From assembly GCA_039030335.1 (NCBI GenBank), contig JBCCEJ010000003.1, positions 62,001-126,000 of the forward strand: a stretch of 64,000 nt of DNA. Direction: 5' to 3'. This stretch comes from JBCCEJ01 sp039030335. Lineage in GTDB: Bacteria; Pseudomonadota; Gammaproteobacteria; HK1. Shown one piece after another: positions 52,579-61,972 of this stretch (the stretch's first letter is position 1; every line of letters starts with the position of its first letter). A program made the translations under genes and the position numbers. The notes beneath the pieces were generated by a model that worked only from the letters and a program-made list of their open reading frames with translations, did no database searches and was not told the DNA's origin.

Positions 52579-53102
52579 CCCCCGCGAACGCCGATCTGGC
52601 CTTGAACTCGCCGCGCGCGCCGGTGCGCGCGCGGGCCGCGGCGGCGTGCGCCCTGATGGCGCTGGCGCTCGTCGGCTGCCGGGCACCCGAGACCGATCTG
52701 GAACAGCTGATTCGCGAGGTGCGGGCCCAGCGCCCGGTCGCGGTGGAGCCACTCGAAGTCGGCATTGCGCCGCTGCCCCCGCTCGCACCACCTGCCCGCG
52801 ATCCGTTCTTGCGTCGTGAACGTGTGGTGACCGATGCGAATGCCGCGGTGAGCGCGGCGTGTGACGATTCCCATCTGCCGACCGAGTCGTACACGAACCT
52901 CCGTTATGCCGCGCCCATGACGTCGGCCGGCCGTGCCGGTGCGGTTCTGGCAGTGGCAGACGGGCGGCTGTATCACCTACTGGTCGGTGAGCGGTTCGCA
53001 AGTGCCTGTGCCGAACTCCGCTCGGTCGACAAGGCGCGTGCGGTGATCGAGGTGCGCGGCCGCCTGCTCGAATTGCCGAACACAGGGTTGCCCGGCCAGT
53101 AA
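52575..53102 (+). CDS. PilP-like lipoprotein
   Basis: A 175-residue protein. The signal peptide ends in ALALVGC, a lipobox, at about residue 35. It has the PilP-type proline-rich linker and the RDPF motif (APPARDPFLRR), followed by a small beta domain (MTSAGRAGAVLAVADGRLYHLLVGERF). PilP joins the PilN/PilO inner-membrane complex to the secretin. No PilM or PilQ is in the window. Confidence 0.6.
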   Translation: MTPANADLALNSPRAPVRARAAAACALMALALVGCRAPETDLEQLIREVRAQRPVAVEPLEVGIAPLPPLAPPARDPFLRRERVVTDANAAVSAACDDSHLPTESYTNLRYAAPMTSAGRAGAVLAVADGRLYHLLVGERFASACAELRSVDKARAVIEVRGRLLELPNTGLPGQ

Positions 53103-53497
53103 TTCCTTTACCGGAAACGCCAATAGATGCCCCGGAGAATTGAAAGATCACACGCTTGATGGTGCTGGCCGGGACAGTTGTCGTCAGCTGCGGCGTGGCG
53201 GCACGTGAAAGTTACCCCATGCAGAACTGGGCCGGGGCTGAATTCCCGCCGGTCGACGGCGACCACGCGCGCGAACGCGGCAGGTTCATTTGCGCGTATA
53301 TTGACGCCAGTCTGCGCCAGACGGGGTGATGCAAATAGCCGTCCGGACAACCGCACCACAGTGTCGATGTGTTGGCTTCGTGCCATCGCTCAGCGGCAAC
53401 CTGATGACCCAGTTCGCCATGCACAGCCTGACCTTTCGATCGCGCTGCCGAGCTCTGCCGGCAATGCTCTGGCGTTCGTTGCCGGCTGTATCCGGCC
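53103..53497. other. Intergenic region, PilP-like to DUF2868 gene
   Basis: About 395 bases without a supported gene. No promoter match, repeat or hairpin stood out. Confidence 0.4.
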
Positions 53498-54976
53498 ATG
53501 CGTAGCGGTGACCCGCTGCCGCGCCTTGCGCGCCTGATCGCCACCTGCGCTGCCGACGCCGGGCTGGATGCGGCCGAACGCGATCGGCGCGACGCTGATA
53601 TCGCCCGTGAACTCGATCCGGCAAGCAGCCCGCAAGAGCGCATCGATCGGTGGCTGACGCGCGTTTCACCGTCATCCGAGCGCGGCGTTGAAGTACCGCT
53701 CGGAGCGGCCGGGACGGTGTCGATACTGGCGGGTGCGGGGCTTGGCCTGTTGAGCGCGGTGACGCTGTTCTACTACGACGGCAGCGGCCGCGTGAACGCA
53801 CTCGCCGTGATGGGATTCCTGACCGCGTTTCCGGTCTTGCTCCTCGCGCTGTCATGGTTGTCCTGTCTGTCGATAACCGGCGCACGCGTGTGGCCCGTGC
53901 TGGGCAGCCTGGTCGCGGGTCTCGCGCGGCTGTCTCCCGGGCGCCTGACGGCCTGGCTGGCCGCACGCATGTCTCGGGACGAACTGGAACACCTGAAGCT
54001 GCTTGCGCCCCGGGAGGGCGCCGACCCTCCCTTGCAGCGCGTGCGAGTCTGGTTTTTTGCCCGGTGGTCGCATCTCGTCGGCACCGGCTATTTCGCCGGG
54101 GCCCTGATCGGCATGTTCCTGCTGGTCGTGTTCTCGGACCTCGTGTTCGGGTGGAGTACGACGCTCGAGATCGAATCAGGTCGCCTGTACAGGCTTGTCG
54201 AACTGATGGCGCTGCCATGGGCATGGATCTGGCCGGCCGCCAGTCCGTCGCAGGAGCTGGTCGCGGCGAGCCAGTACTTCCGGGCTGCGGCTCCCGTAGA
54301 GGATGTCGAGAAACTGGCGGCGCTCGGTCAATGGTGGCCGTTCCTGCTGATGTCGGTACTGACTTACGGGTGGTTGCCCCGTGCCGTGAGCGCGGCCCTT
54401 TGTGCGCGCCTGTTGCATCGTGCGAGCGCGCGGGCGTTCGTCGCGAGTGCCGCGAGTCGCCATCTGCTCGAGCGTTTGTCCGCACCGCCGGGCCCGGCCG
54501 CGGCGGGGCTGGCACGGCAGTCCCGCAGTTCCAGCCCGGCGCGTGATGAACTGTCGGCCAGCCGGGTGGACGTCGTCGTGAACTGGGCGCAGCTCGCGAT
54601 CGATGACGACGTTCTGCGCGCGACGTTCGGCGCACACCGGATCGAGTCGGCCGGTGGGGTGTGCACCATCGATGAAGACGATGCGGTCGTGGCGGCGGTG
54701 AGCGAAGGGGCGACCACGGTCGTGCTCTGCAAGGCCTGGGAACCTCCGCTGCTCGAGCTGCACGATTTCGCGGCCGCGCTGCACGCGCGCAGTGGGGCGA
54801 GCGTGTATGTTGTTCCCGTCGTGATCGAAGGCGGGCGTCCCGGCGCGCCCGCGCCTCGCGATGCCGAGGTCTGGTCCCGTTCTTTCTCCGTCTCCGGAGT
54901 TACGCTCACTCTGGATGGCGGCGCCTTCGCCGTTTCGGGCGGCGGCGCGCATCAGCAAGCGGATGTGACGCCGTGA
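53498..54976 (+). CDS. DUF2868-type membrane protein
   Basis: A 492-residue protein with several membrane helices: SILAGAGLGLLSAVTLFYYDG, VMGFLTAFPVLLLALSWLSC, GYFAGALIGMFLLVVFSDL and PFLLMSVLTYGWLPRAV. The pattern, with FFARWSHLVGTGYFAGAL and EYxxRLVELMALPWAW-like sequence, is that of DUF2868 proteins, which are usually encoded just before a DUF3482 GTPase, as here. The stop overlaps the GTPase start by four bases. The biological role of the pair is not established to my knowledge. Confidence 0.85.
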   Translation: MRSGDPLPRLARLIATCAADAGLDAAERDRRDADIARELDPASSPQERIDRWLTRVSPSSERGVEVPLGAAGTVSILAGAGLGLLSAVTLFYYDGSGRVNALAVMGFLTAFPVLLLALSWLSCLSITGARVWPVLGSLVAGLARLSPGRLTAWLAARMSRDELEHLKLLAPREGADPPLQRVRVWFFARWSHLVGTGYFAGALIGMFLLVVFSDLVFGWSTTLEIESGRLYRLVELMALPWAWIWPAASPSQELVAASQYFRAAAPVEDVEKLAALGQWWPFLLMSVLTYGWLPRAVSAALCARLLHRASARAFVASAASRHLLERLSAPPGPAAAGLARQSRSSSPARDELSASRVDVVVNWAQLAIDDDVLRATFGAHRIESAGGVCTIDEDDAVVAAVSEGATTVVLCKAWEPPLLELHDFAAALHARSGASVYVVPVVIEGGRPGAPAPRDAEVWSRSFSVSGVTLTLDGGAFAVSGGGAHQQADVTP

Positions 54977-56367
54977 GGGCGCTGCCGCTGTTCGCCATCG
55001 TCGGGCATCCGAACAAGGGCAAGTCGTCGTTGGTCGCGACGCTCGCAAACAACGAAACGGTGCCCATCGCCGCAGAGTCAGGCACGACCAGGCACGCGGA
55101 TCGCTACCCAATGACGGTCCTCGGCGAAACCCTCTACGAACTGGTGGATACCCCCGGCTTCCAACGCGCGCGCCGCGTTCTCGCGTGGCTGGAGCAGCAC
55201 GCCGCCAGCGCGGCCGAGCGTCCTGAGGCGGTCCGGCGGTTTGTCGTAGAAAACCATACGGATCCGATGTTCGAGGCTGAATGCGCGCTGCTCGCGCCGA
55301 TTTCGGACGGCGCCGGCATCATCTACGTTGTCGATGGCGCGGTGCCATACGGGCCCGAATACGAAGCCGAGATGGAGATTCTGCGCTGGTCGGGCCGTCC
55401 TTCGCTCGCCGTGATCAATCCGATCGGTGCGCGCACGTACGTGTCCGCCTGGCGCGACGCGTTGGGCCAGTACTTCAAGGTTGTCCGGGAAGTTGACGTA
55501 CTGGCGGCCGGCGTCGAGCAACGGCTCGATCTGCTGCGTGCGTTTGGCGAACTCGACGAAGCCTGGAAGCCTACGCTCAAGCGCGCCGTACAGGTGCTTG
55601 GCGACGAGCGCGACCGTGCCGAGCGGCGCGCCGCCGAGATCATCGCCGGAATGCTGGCGGATGCCCTGACGATCCGGCTGGCAGCACCGTTGGCGGCAGA
55701 CGCCGACGAAGCGAACTTGCGCCAACGGCTGGAAGACGATCTTCGAGCCGCCCTGCGCCGGGCTGAGCTGAATGCCCGACAGGAGATCGAACGGCTCTAC
55801 CAGCATCACGGCCTGGAACGTCAGGAGCAGGCGCTCGAATTTCTGGAGGCTGACCTGTTCGAGAGCCGAACGTGGGCGCTGTTTGGTTTGGATCGGCTTA
55901 CGCTGGCTGGCCTCGGCGGAACGGGCGGGGCAGCGGCCGGACTCGGGCTGGATGCGCTGGTCGGTGGAGCTTCCTTGTTTGCCGGCGCGGCCATTGGTGC
56001 GGTCGCCGGTAGCGCCGCGGCATGGTTTGCAGCCGACCAGCTGGCCGGATTCGAGCGCGATGATCTGCCGTTCGGTGAGCAGCAGCTCACGGTGAGCGCC
56101 GGTAAGAGCCGCAACCTGCCGTTCGTGCTGTTGGGGCGCGCCCGGTTGCACCATCGACTGGTCTCCCGCCGGTCGCACGCCGAGCGCGGCACGCTCGTCC
56201 TCGACAGCGAAGCCAATCCGGTAGGAGAGCTGGAATCCGAAGAGCGTAGTCAGCTCGGTCGGATATTTGCGAAACTGGGCGAACTTTCCGCCGATGCGCC
56301 GCAGTCATTGCTGGACGAATTGCGGGGTAGCGTCGCGGCACTCATCAAGCCGGCCAAGCCCGAGTAG
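54973..56367 (+). CDS. DUF3482-type Era-like GTPase
   Basis: A 464-residue GTPase with a GTG start in the preceding gene's end. The G domain has P-loop GHPNKGKSS, G2 TTRHADRY, and G3 DTPGFQ. The C-terminal half contains glycine-rich hydrophobic stretches (GGAAAGLGLDALVGGASLFAGAAIGAVAGSAAAW split by Asp), suggesting membrane association, which fits its membrane protein partner. Length and layout match DUF3482 proteins. Confidence 0.88.
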   Translation: MRALPLFAIVGHPNKGKSSLVATLANNETVPIAAESGTTRHADRYPMTVLGETLYELVDTPGFQRARRVLAWLEQHAASAAERPEAVRRFVVENHTDPMFEAECALLAPISDGAGIIYVVDGAVPYGPEYEAEMEILRWSGRPSLAVINPIGARTYVSAWRDALGQYFKVVREVDVLAAGVEQRLDLLRAFGELDEAWKPTLKRAVQVLGDERDRAERRAAEIIAGMLADALTIRLAAPLAADADEANLRQRLEDDLRAALRRAELNARQEIERLYQHHGLERQEQALEFLEADLFESRTWALFGLDRLTLAGLGGTGGAAAGLGLDALVGGASLFAGAAIGAVAGSAAAWFAADQLAGFERDDLPFGEQQLTVSAGKSRNLPFVLLGRARLHHRLVSRRSHAERGTLVLDSEANPVGELESEERSQLGRIFAKLGELSADAPQSLLDELRGSVAALIKPAKPE

Positions 56368-56440
56368 ATGTTTAGCCGGCGCGACGCCGCTTCGCTGCGT
56401 TGTACGCGAGCGCCTGGACACAGCCCGGATTCTCTCCCGG

Positions 56441-57277
56441 ATGAACGATAAAGCTGACTACGATCCGGCCGCCGTGCCAATCCGGCCCGCGGCGACGGTC
56501 ATGATCGTCGCAGACCGTCCCGACCTGCAGGTTCTGATGATCGAGCGCAACGCCAGCATGGTCTTCGCCGGCGGCATGTGGGTGTTTCCCGGCGGGGCGG
56601 TGGACCCCGGTGAAGCTGATGAGTTCGAGGCGTACTGCGACGGTCTCGACGACATCGCCGCGAGCGAGGTGCTCGGCGTGGAATCGGGAGGGCTCGCATA
56701 TTGGGTTGCGGCGCTCCGCGAGAATCTGGAAGAGGCGGGCTTGCTGCTCGGCTGGCGACGCGATGGCGTCGCACTCGATGCCGCGACCCTGCGGCGCGAC
56801 CGCGAACGTCTGAATGCGGGCGAGCTGACATTCCTCGAACTGGTGCGCCGTCAAGGCCTCACGCTCGACACTGGCGCCGTACACTATGTGTCTCACTGGA
56901 TTACACCGCTCGGTCCACCGCGTCGGTTTTCCGCGCGTTTCTTCGTCAGCAGTCCGCCCGCGGGTCAGGACGTGCAACACGACGAGTCGGAGACGGTCGG
57001 CTGGGCCTGGATGTCACCGAAACGAGCATTGGAGCAGTTCGAACGGGGCGAGATGGTCATGATGACCCCGACCGTACGCATGCTGCGCTGTCTCGCGTGG
57101 TTTGACTCCGCTGCGGACGTTCTGGCGGCCGGACGTGCCCGACAGCCGGACGAGCAGTGCCGGGTACGGTATGAAGCAGACGGCTCCTACACAGTCGTGC
57201 TGCCTGGTGACCGGGGCTACGAAGAGGGAGACCGAACGCGTGAGACCGGCTGGGTACGCTTGCGGCCGATCTCCTGA
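56441..57277 (+). CDS. Nudix hydrolase (NUDT19-like)
   Basis: A 278-residue protein from the ATG at 56441; the frame upstream overlaps the GTPase gene and is ignored. The Nudix box is split: GGAVDPGEAD is followed by an insert of about 35 residues and then RENLEEAGLLLGW, the REUxEExGU half. Such an insertion is known in NUDT19-type CoA diphosphohydrolases. It likely hydrolyses a CoA or other nucleotide diphosphate substrate. Confidence 0.85.
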   Translation: MNDKADYDPAAVPIRPAATVMIVADRPDLQVLMIERNASMVFAGGMWVFPGGAVDPGEADEFEAYCDGLDDIAASEVLGVESGGLAYWVAALRENLEEAGLLLGWRRDGVALDAATLRRDRERLNAGELTFLELVRRQGLTLDTGAVHYVSHWITPLGPPRRFSARFFVSSPPAGQDVQHDESETVGWAWMSPKRALEQFERGEMVMMTPTVRMLRCLAWFDSAADVLAAGRARQPDEQCRVRYEADGSYTVVLPGDRGYEEGDRTRETGWVRLRPIS

Positions 57278-57347
57278 GCGCGTTGCGACCAAAGACCCCG
57301 GCTACGTAGCTTTATCACTGTATTTCAGGAACCACAGAGATTTTCTG

Positions 57348-57366
57348 ACTGGCCGTTGCGGCCAGT
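57348..57366 (+). other. Short hairpin upstream of the SDR gene
   Basis: ACTGGCC and GGCCAGT are perfect seven-base arms around GTTGC, 34 bases before the SDR start. It may be in the 5' untranslated region, or end the Nudix transcript; there is no T run. Confidence 0.25.
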
Positions 57367-57399
57367 GTTGTTACGAGACCCGAAGAGGAGAGCGAGAAT

Positions 57400-58272
57400 A
57401 TGGCAGACGTGAAACTGGAACCGATCGATACGATCACCCCGGCCGCGCGCAGGCTGGAAGGTCAGACGATCATCCTGACCGGTGGCGGCAATGGCATCGG
57501 TCGCGCCGCGGTCGAGCGATTTGCGGCGGAAGGCGCCAACGTGGTTGTCAACGACATCAACCCGGCGGTGGCAGACGCGGTAGCGGCGCAACTGTGCGAG
57601 CGCTACGGCGACGGCTGCGCCATGGGTTTCGGCGGTGACGTAACGGCCGAGGGATTCAACTCCGGCATGGTCGAGAAGACCGTCGAACGATATGGCGAGC
57701 TCGACTCTATCGTCTGCAACGCTGGCGTGACCCGCGACTCTGCGCTGTCGCGCATGACCCGCGATTCGTGGGACCAGACCATCGCGTTGCACATGTCCGC
57801 GCCCATGGAACTGGCGCAGGCGGCGCTGCACGCGTGGCGTACCGCCAAAGACCCGCACCGTCGCCGCAACGCGGTGTTCACGACCAGCGTGTCGGCGTTT
57901 GGCAACGACGGCCAGTCGTCCTACGCGGCTGCCAAAGCCGGTGTGCTCGGTTTCATGAGTACCTTCGCGACGGAATGCCGCCAGCGCTACCGGCTGCCGC
58001 GTGTGAACGTCAACGCCATCGGCTACGGCCCGATCCTGACCCGCATGACGCAGGAAGGAAAAGAAGATATCGACGTTGGTGGTGAAGCGGTCACGATGGG
58101 CTTGCCGGAAGGTGCCCACGACGCGATCCACGAGCGCGTGCTGCTCGGCCGAATGGCGGATCCGTCTGAGGCGGCGGCCGGGATCTACTTCCTGGTTGGC
58201 CCGGACTCCTCTTTCTACACCGGCAAGATTCTGTGGATCGACGGCGGCACGTCGAAGCTCATCCGCTCCTGA
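57400..58272 (+). CDS. Short-chain dehydrogenase/reductase
   Basis: A 290-residue classical SDR: cofactor motif TGGGNGIGRAAV, acidic residue after the second strand (VVNDIN, favouring NAD), NAGVTRDSALSRM, catalytic Ser in TTSVSAFGNDG and YAAAK (Tyr-x3-Lys). It resembles the SDR domains of multifunctional hydroxyacyl-CoA dehydrogenases in its YGELDSIVCNAGVTRD segment, so a beta-oxidation-type or polyketide-type substrate is possible. A strong GAGGAG ribosome-binding site precedes the ATG. Confidence 0.92.
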   Translation: MADVKLEPIDTITPAARRLEGQTIILTGGGNGIGRAAVERFAAEGANVVVNDINPAVADAVAAQLCERYGDGCAMGFGGDVTAEGFNSGMVEKTVERYGELDSIVCNAGVTRDSALSRMTRDSWDQTIALHMSAPMELAQAALHAWRTAKDPHRRRNAVFTTSVSAFGNDGQSSYAAAKAGVLGFMSTFATECRQRYRLPRVNVNAIGYGPILTRMTQEGKEDIDVGGEAVTMGLPEGAHDAIHERVLLGRMADPSEAAAGIYFLVGPDSSFYTGKILWIDGGTSKLIRS

Positions 58273-58285
58273 ACGCCATCGCGGT

Positions 58286-58313
58286 TGCGGAGCCCGGTAA
58301 GCCGGGCTCCGCA
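58286..58313 (+). terminator. Perfect 12-bp hairpin after the SDR gene
   Basis: TGCGGAGCCCGG (58286-58297) pairs perfectly with CCGGGCTCCGCA (58302-58313) around a four-base loop, 13 bases after the SDR stop. There is no following T run, so it is an intrinsic terminator only in the broad sense, or a transcript-stabilising stem. Confidence 0.5.
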
Positions 58314-58447
58314 GCCTCGCGCGGCGCGCGCATGCAAAGCGGGCCGCGCCCTATCGCGCATCGCCTCACGAGGCAGCGGGCAGGCGCCTCTCACTCTGCC
58401 CCTTCAGATCAGACCGTACGCCCGGCTACGGTGATGAAGACGACGCT

Positions 58448-59650
58448 TTGAGCGCACGCGACTCGGCATCGCCGGCGGCTATCGATGTGCGGGTGTCACT
58501 GTGGCTGCTCGCAACAGGTGCGTTCGTGTCGGGGACGGCAATTCGGGTCGTCGAGCCGATGCTCCCGAAGTTGGTCGAAGAGTTCGGCACCACGCGTGCC
58601 GAAGCGGCCGGCGTCATTACGGCGTTTGCGCTCGCGTACGGTTTTTTCCAACTTGTGCACGGGCCGCTCGGCGACCGGCTCGGCAAGCTCAGAATGATCG
58701 GTGGCGCGCTGATTCTGGCCGGTCTCGCAACATTCGGTTGTGCCACCGCAGCCACGCTTGAGACCCTTGCGCTGTATCGCTTTCTGGCCGGTATGACAGC
58801 TGGTGCGGTGATTCCGTTGTCGTTTGCATTCATCGGCGACAACATTCCGTTCGAGTCGCGCCAGGCTGTATTGGGCCAGTTCATCTCTGGAATCTTGCTC
58901 GGCGGCATTCTCGGCCCGCTGCTCGGCGGACTCTTCAGTGACTGGTTGGGCTGGCGCTACACGTTCTTCGTTCCGGGTGCAGCGTTTCTGGCCATCGGCG
59001 CCGCGCTCGCGTGGCGCGCACGGCGTGAACGGGTTGACCGCGGCCAACACACCCGCGGCGTACTCGCCGTCTACGGGATGCTGTTGCGGGTTCCGGGGGT
59101 GCGCGCACTGTGCCTGTTCGTCGCGCTTGAAAGTGTGCTGTTCCACTGCGCGTTCGCGTATTTCGGCGTGTACATGCGCGAAACCTTCGCGTTCAGTTTT
59201 ACCGTGATCGGGCTCTGTGTTGCTGGCTTCGGTCTGGGCGGTCTCGGCTACAGCGCTTCCGTGCGCTGGCTGGTGCAGCATGTCGGCCAGCCACGGATGG
59301 TTCTCATCGGCGGTTTGCTGCTCTGTTTGATGTTTGCGCTGATGGTGCTGTGGCCGCGCGAGTGGCTGATGGCGCCTCTCATCATGCTCGGTGGATACGC
59401 GTTCAACATGATGCACAACACGATGCAGACGCTTTCGACCGAGATGGCGCCCGGGTCGCGCGGTGCGGGCGTTGCATTGTTCGCGTTTTCCCTGTTCTTC
59501 GGTCAGGCGATTGGGGTCGCCGTCGGCGGCGACACCATCGATGCATTCGGGTACCTGCCGGTATTTCTGTGCGTGGGCGCCGGCATGGCCGTGTTGGGGT
59601 ACCAGTTCGGCCGGTGGGTGCGCGCAGGCGGTGTACGGCCCGGGAGCTGA
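58448..59650 (+). CDS. MFS transporter
   Basis: A 400-residue transporter with about 12 membrane helices and a TTG start. The helix 2-3 loop has LVHGPLGDRLGKLRMIGGAL, the MFS G-x-x-x-D-R-x-G-R/K motif, and AVLGQFISGILLGGILGPLLGGLFSDWLGWRYTFF matches the drug-exporter style helix 5-6 region. Substrate unknown. Confidence 0.88.
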   Translation: MSARDSASPAAIDVRVSLWLLATGAFVSGTAIRVVEPMLPKLVEEFGTTRAEAAGVITAFALAYGFFQLVHGPLGDRLGKLRMIGGALILAGLATFGCATAATLETLALYRFLAGMTAGAVIPLSFAFIGDNIPFESRQAVLGQFISGILLGGILGPLLGGLFSDWLGWRYTFFVPGAAFLAIGAALAWRARRERVDRGQHTRGVLAVYGMLLRVPGVRALCLFVALESVLFHCAFAYFGVYMRETFAFSFTVIGLCVAGFGLGGLGYSASVRWLVQHVGQPRMVLIGGLLLCLMFALMVLWPREWLMAPLIMLGGYAFNMMHNTMQTLSTEMAPGSRGAGVALFAFSLFFGQAIGVAVGGDTIDAFGYLPVFLCVGAGMAVLGYQFGRWVRAGGVRPGS

Positions 59651-59681
59651 GGCCGGCGCCTCGGCACGCGTCTTAGGTGCC

Positions 59682-60551
59682 TCAGGTGCCCAGTCCGAAA
59701 ATCGTGGTGACCCGCTGCGTCTCGTGCATGGTCTCCATCTCTTCGTCCGCAGGCTTGTGGTCGAAGCGAGCCGCCGCGTCGAGAACCCGTGGCAGCAAGG
59801 TCGAGTCGCCCACGGTGTTGAGAAACACCGAATCGTGCGACAGCACCCAATGCACGGCCCGATCGATATTCCCTTGCGATTCGAGCGGCTGATACCACGT
59901 GTTCCGGGACTTTGGCGTCGTCGCCCAAGGCCCGCGCGCAATCGATTTGATGGTTTGCACGGCGACACCACGTTCCTGGCAGAGCTGCATCACCCGTCCG
60001 AAGTCGGAGACGTAGCGCGGGTTCTGAAACATCAGATAGTTGAGCGGCATCAATACCGAATCGAATGCAAAGCGCTCCAGACTGCGCAGATGCATCGCAG
60101 GAATGGTCCAGCCGTGGCCGGTGATCCCGATGTAGCGCGTCAGTCCTTCGTCGCGGGCCTCGATCACGGCCCTGAGCGCGCCATCGTCCCCGAACACGAT
60201 GTCCCAGTCGGTCGGGTGGGCCATCGAGTGCAGTTGCAACAGGTCAACCTGGTCGACCTGGAGGCGCTCCAGCGAGCGTCGAATCTGATCGCGGGCGCCC
60301 TGATAATCTCGTTCGCTGGTCTTGGTCGCGAGGAAGAAACGCTCGCGATGTTCGCGCATCCATTTCCCGATACGCAGTTCCGAATCGCCGTAACGTGGCG
60401 CCGTGTCGATGTGATTGATGCCGAATTCAAGCAACACTTCGAGCACACGTTCGGCCTGCTCATCGCTGCTTTCGTTCATGAATGCCGCACCGCCGAAAAT
60501 TGTGCAGGTGCTGTTGTGGCCGGTCGAGCCGAAGGGTCGTTTCTGAATCAT
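59682..60551 (-). CDS. Aldo/keto reductase
   Basis: A 289-residue protein. The catalytic tetrad is visible: Asp and Tyr in HIDTAPRYGDSE, Lys in FLATKTSERD and His in LLQLHSM. TIM-barrel phosphate-binding sequence lies further on (QLCQERGVAVQTIKSIA). It would reduce an aldehyde or ketone with NAD(P)H. The ATG start (MIQKRPFGSTGHNS) fits the family. Convergent with the MFS gene. Confidence 0.92.
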   Translation of the reverse strand: MIQKRPFGSTGHNSTCTIFGGAAFMNESSDEQAERVLEVLLEFGINHIDTAPRYGDSELRIGKWMREHRERFFLATKTSERDYQGARDQIRRSLERLQVDQVDLLQLHSMAHPTDWDIVFGDDGALRAVIEARDEGLTRYIGITGHGWTIPAMHLRSLERFAFDSVLMPLNYLMFQNPRYVSDFGRVMQLCQERGVAVQTIKSIARGPWATTPKSRNTWYQPLESQGNIDRAVHWVLSHDSVFLNTVGDSTLLPRVLDAAARFDHKPADEEMETMHETQRVTTIFGLGT

Positions 60552-60710
60552 GCGAATTCCGTCGTGATCGCAGAGGCTTCCTGGGCAAGGCCTGTTCAGT
60601 CAGTGCGTGCCGGCTGACAGGGTGCATGCGCGCGCAGCGCAAAGCGGTTGTCGGCGTCTGGTTACCGGGCGCTCCGGCCGCAGACTCTTATCGGCGTAGT
60701 ATGGCGCGTC

Positions 60711-61934
60711 ATGTCTGATGCCGCACGCCAAGTTCCCCGCCTCGCCTGGTTTGCCTGGGCGGGCGCCGCCGCGTTTTTCTTCTATGCCTGGGTGCTGCGG
60801 GTCAACCCCAGCGTACTCATCGATGAGCTGATGGCCGAGCTGGCTGTCGGTGGGACGCTGGTCGGGCACCTGTCGGCGTTCTATTTCTACGGCTACGCCG
60901 GGGGGCAAATACCGGCCGGTATGCTGCTGGACCGGTTTGGCCCGCGCCGGTTGATGACACTGGCTGCTGGCGTCTGTGCGTCCGGAGCGATGCTGTTCGC
61001 GGCGTCGGACTCGATCTGGTGGCTGTCCGCTGGCCGACTGCTGATCGGGGCCGGTGCGTCGTTCAGCCTGATCGGCTCGATGCACATCGCGGGGCAATGG
61101 CTTCCGGCGCACCGTTACGCGATGCTCGGCGGCATCGCGATGGGATGCGGCATGGTCGGCGGCGTAGTTGGGCAGGCACCGGTGCGGGTCGCAGTCGACA
61201 GCCATGGCTGGCGTGATGTCGTCAGCGTGATCGCGTGGGTTGGTTTCATGCTGAGCCTGTACCTGTGGATGACGGTGCGCGACCGGTCGCGGGGCAGCGG
61301 CGGACTCGGTTCGGTAGTGGGTGGTCTCGGCCGCGTCGCGAGTCAGCCGTCGAACTGGCTGAATGCGATCGCGGGGCTTGGCGTGACGGGCCCGCTGCTC
61401 GGATTCGGCGCGTTGTGGGGGGTGCCGTTTCTAGAGCAGAGTCTCGGCGTCGAACGGGCGGCTGCGGCTGGTATTGCCTCGTTCACGTTGGCCGGTATGG
61501 GGGTTGGCGCACCGCTTAGCGGCTGGCTTTCCGATCGCTTCAACACGCGCCGCGTGCCGCTGATGATCGGTTCTTGTACCAGCATCCTGTCGCTGCTCAC
61601 CGTCCTGTTCCTCGCCCGGGATCCAGTCTCGGCTTCGCTTGCGTGCTTCGTTATCGGGCTGTCGACGTCGACGCAGATCGTGAACTTCGCGTTTGCCCGC
61701 GACCACAATCCGCCCGAGCTGCGCGCGACGGCAACCGGGCTCATCAATGGCACGGTGACGGGCGCGGGCGCTCTGTTTCAACCGGCGATCGGCTGGGTGT
61801 TGGACCTGCGATGGGACGGGACGTTGCGCGAGGGCGTGCGAATCTACAGCGTCAGCGATTTCCAGTGGGCCTTCGCGCTTTTGCTGGTCGCACTCGCGAT
61901 TGGCTTCGTGTGCGCTTTTGCACTTCGGGAGTAA
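60711..61934 (+). CDS. MFS transporter
   Basis: A 407-residue, 12-helix transporter from the ATG at 60711. FYGYAGGQIPAGMLLDRFGPRRLMTLAAGV contains the helix 2-3 MFS motif, and GRLLIGAGASFSLIGSMHIAGQW follows. The N-terminus FFFYAWVLRVNPSVLIDELM resembles MFS carriers of organic anions. Divergent from the aldo/keto reductase gene. Substrate unknown. Confidence 0.88.
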   Translation: MSDAARQVPRLAWFAWAGAAAFFFYAWVLRVNPSVLIDELMAELAVGGTLVGHLSAFYFYGYAGGQIPAGMLLDRFGPRRLMTLAAGVCASGAMLFAASDSIWWLSAGRLLIGAGASFSLIGSMHIAGQWLPAHRYAMLGGIAMGCGMVGGVVGQAPVRVAVDSHGWRDVVSVIAWVGFMLSLYLWMTVRDRSRGSGGLGSVVGGLGRVASQPSNWLNAIAGLGVTGPLLGFGALWGVPFLEQSLGVERAAAAGIASFTLAGMGVGAPLSGWLSDRFNTRRVPLMIGSCTSILSLLTVLFLARDPVSASLACFVIGLSTSTQIVNFAFARDHNPPELRATATGLINGTVTGAGALFQPAIGWVLDLRWDGTLREGVRIYSVSDFQWAFALLLVALAIGFVCAFALRE

Positions 61935-61972
61935 AGTGGCGCTTGTCACAATACGCCTTTGGAACCAGCGAC

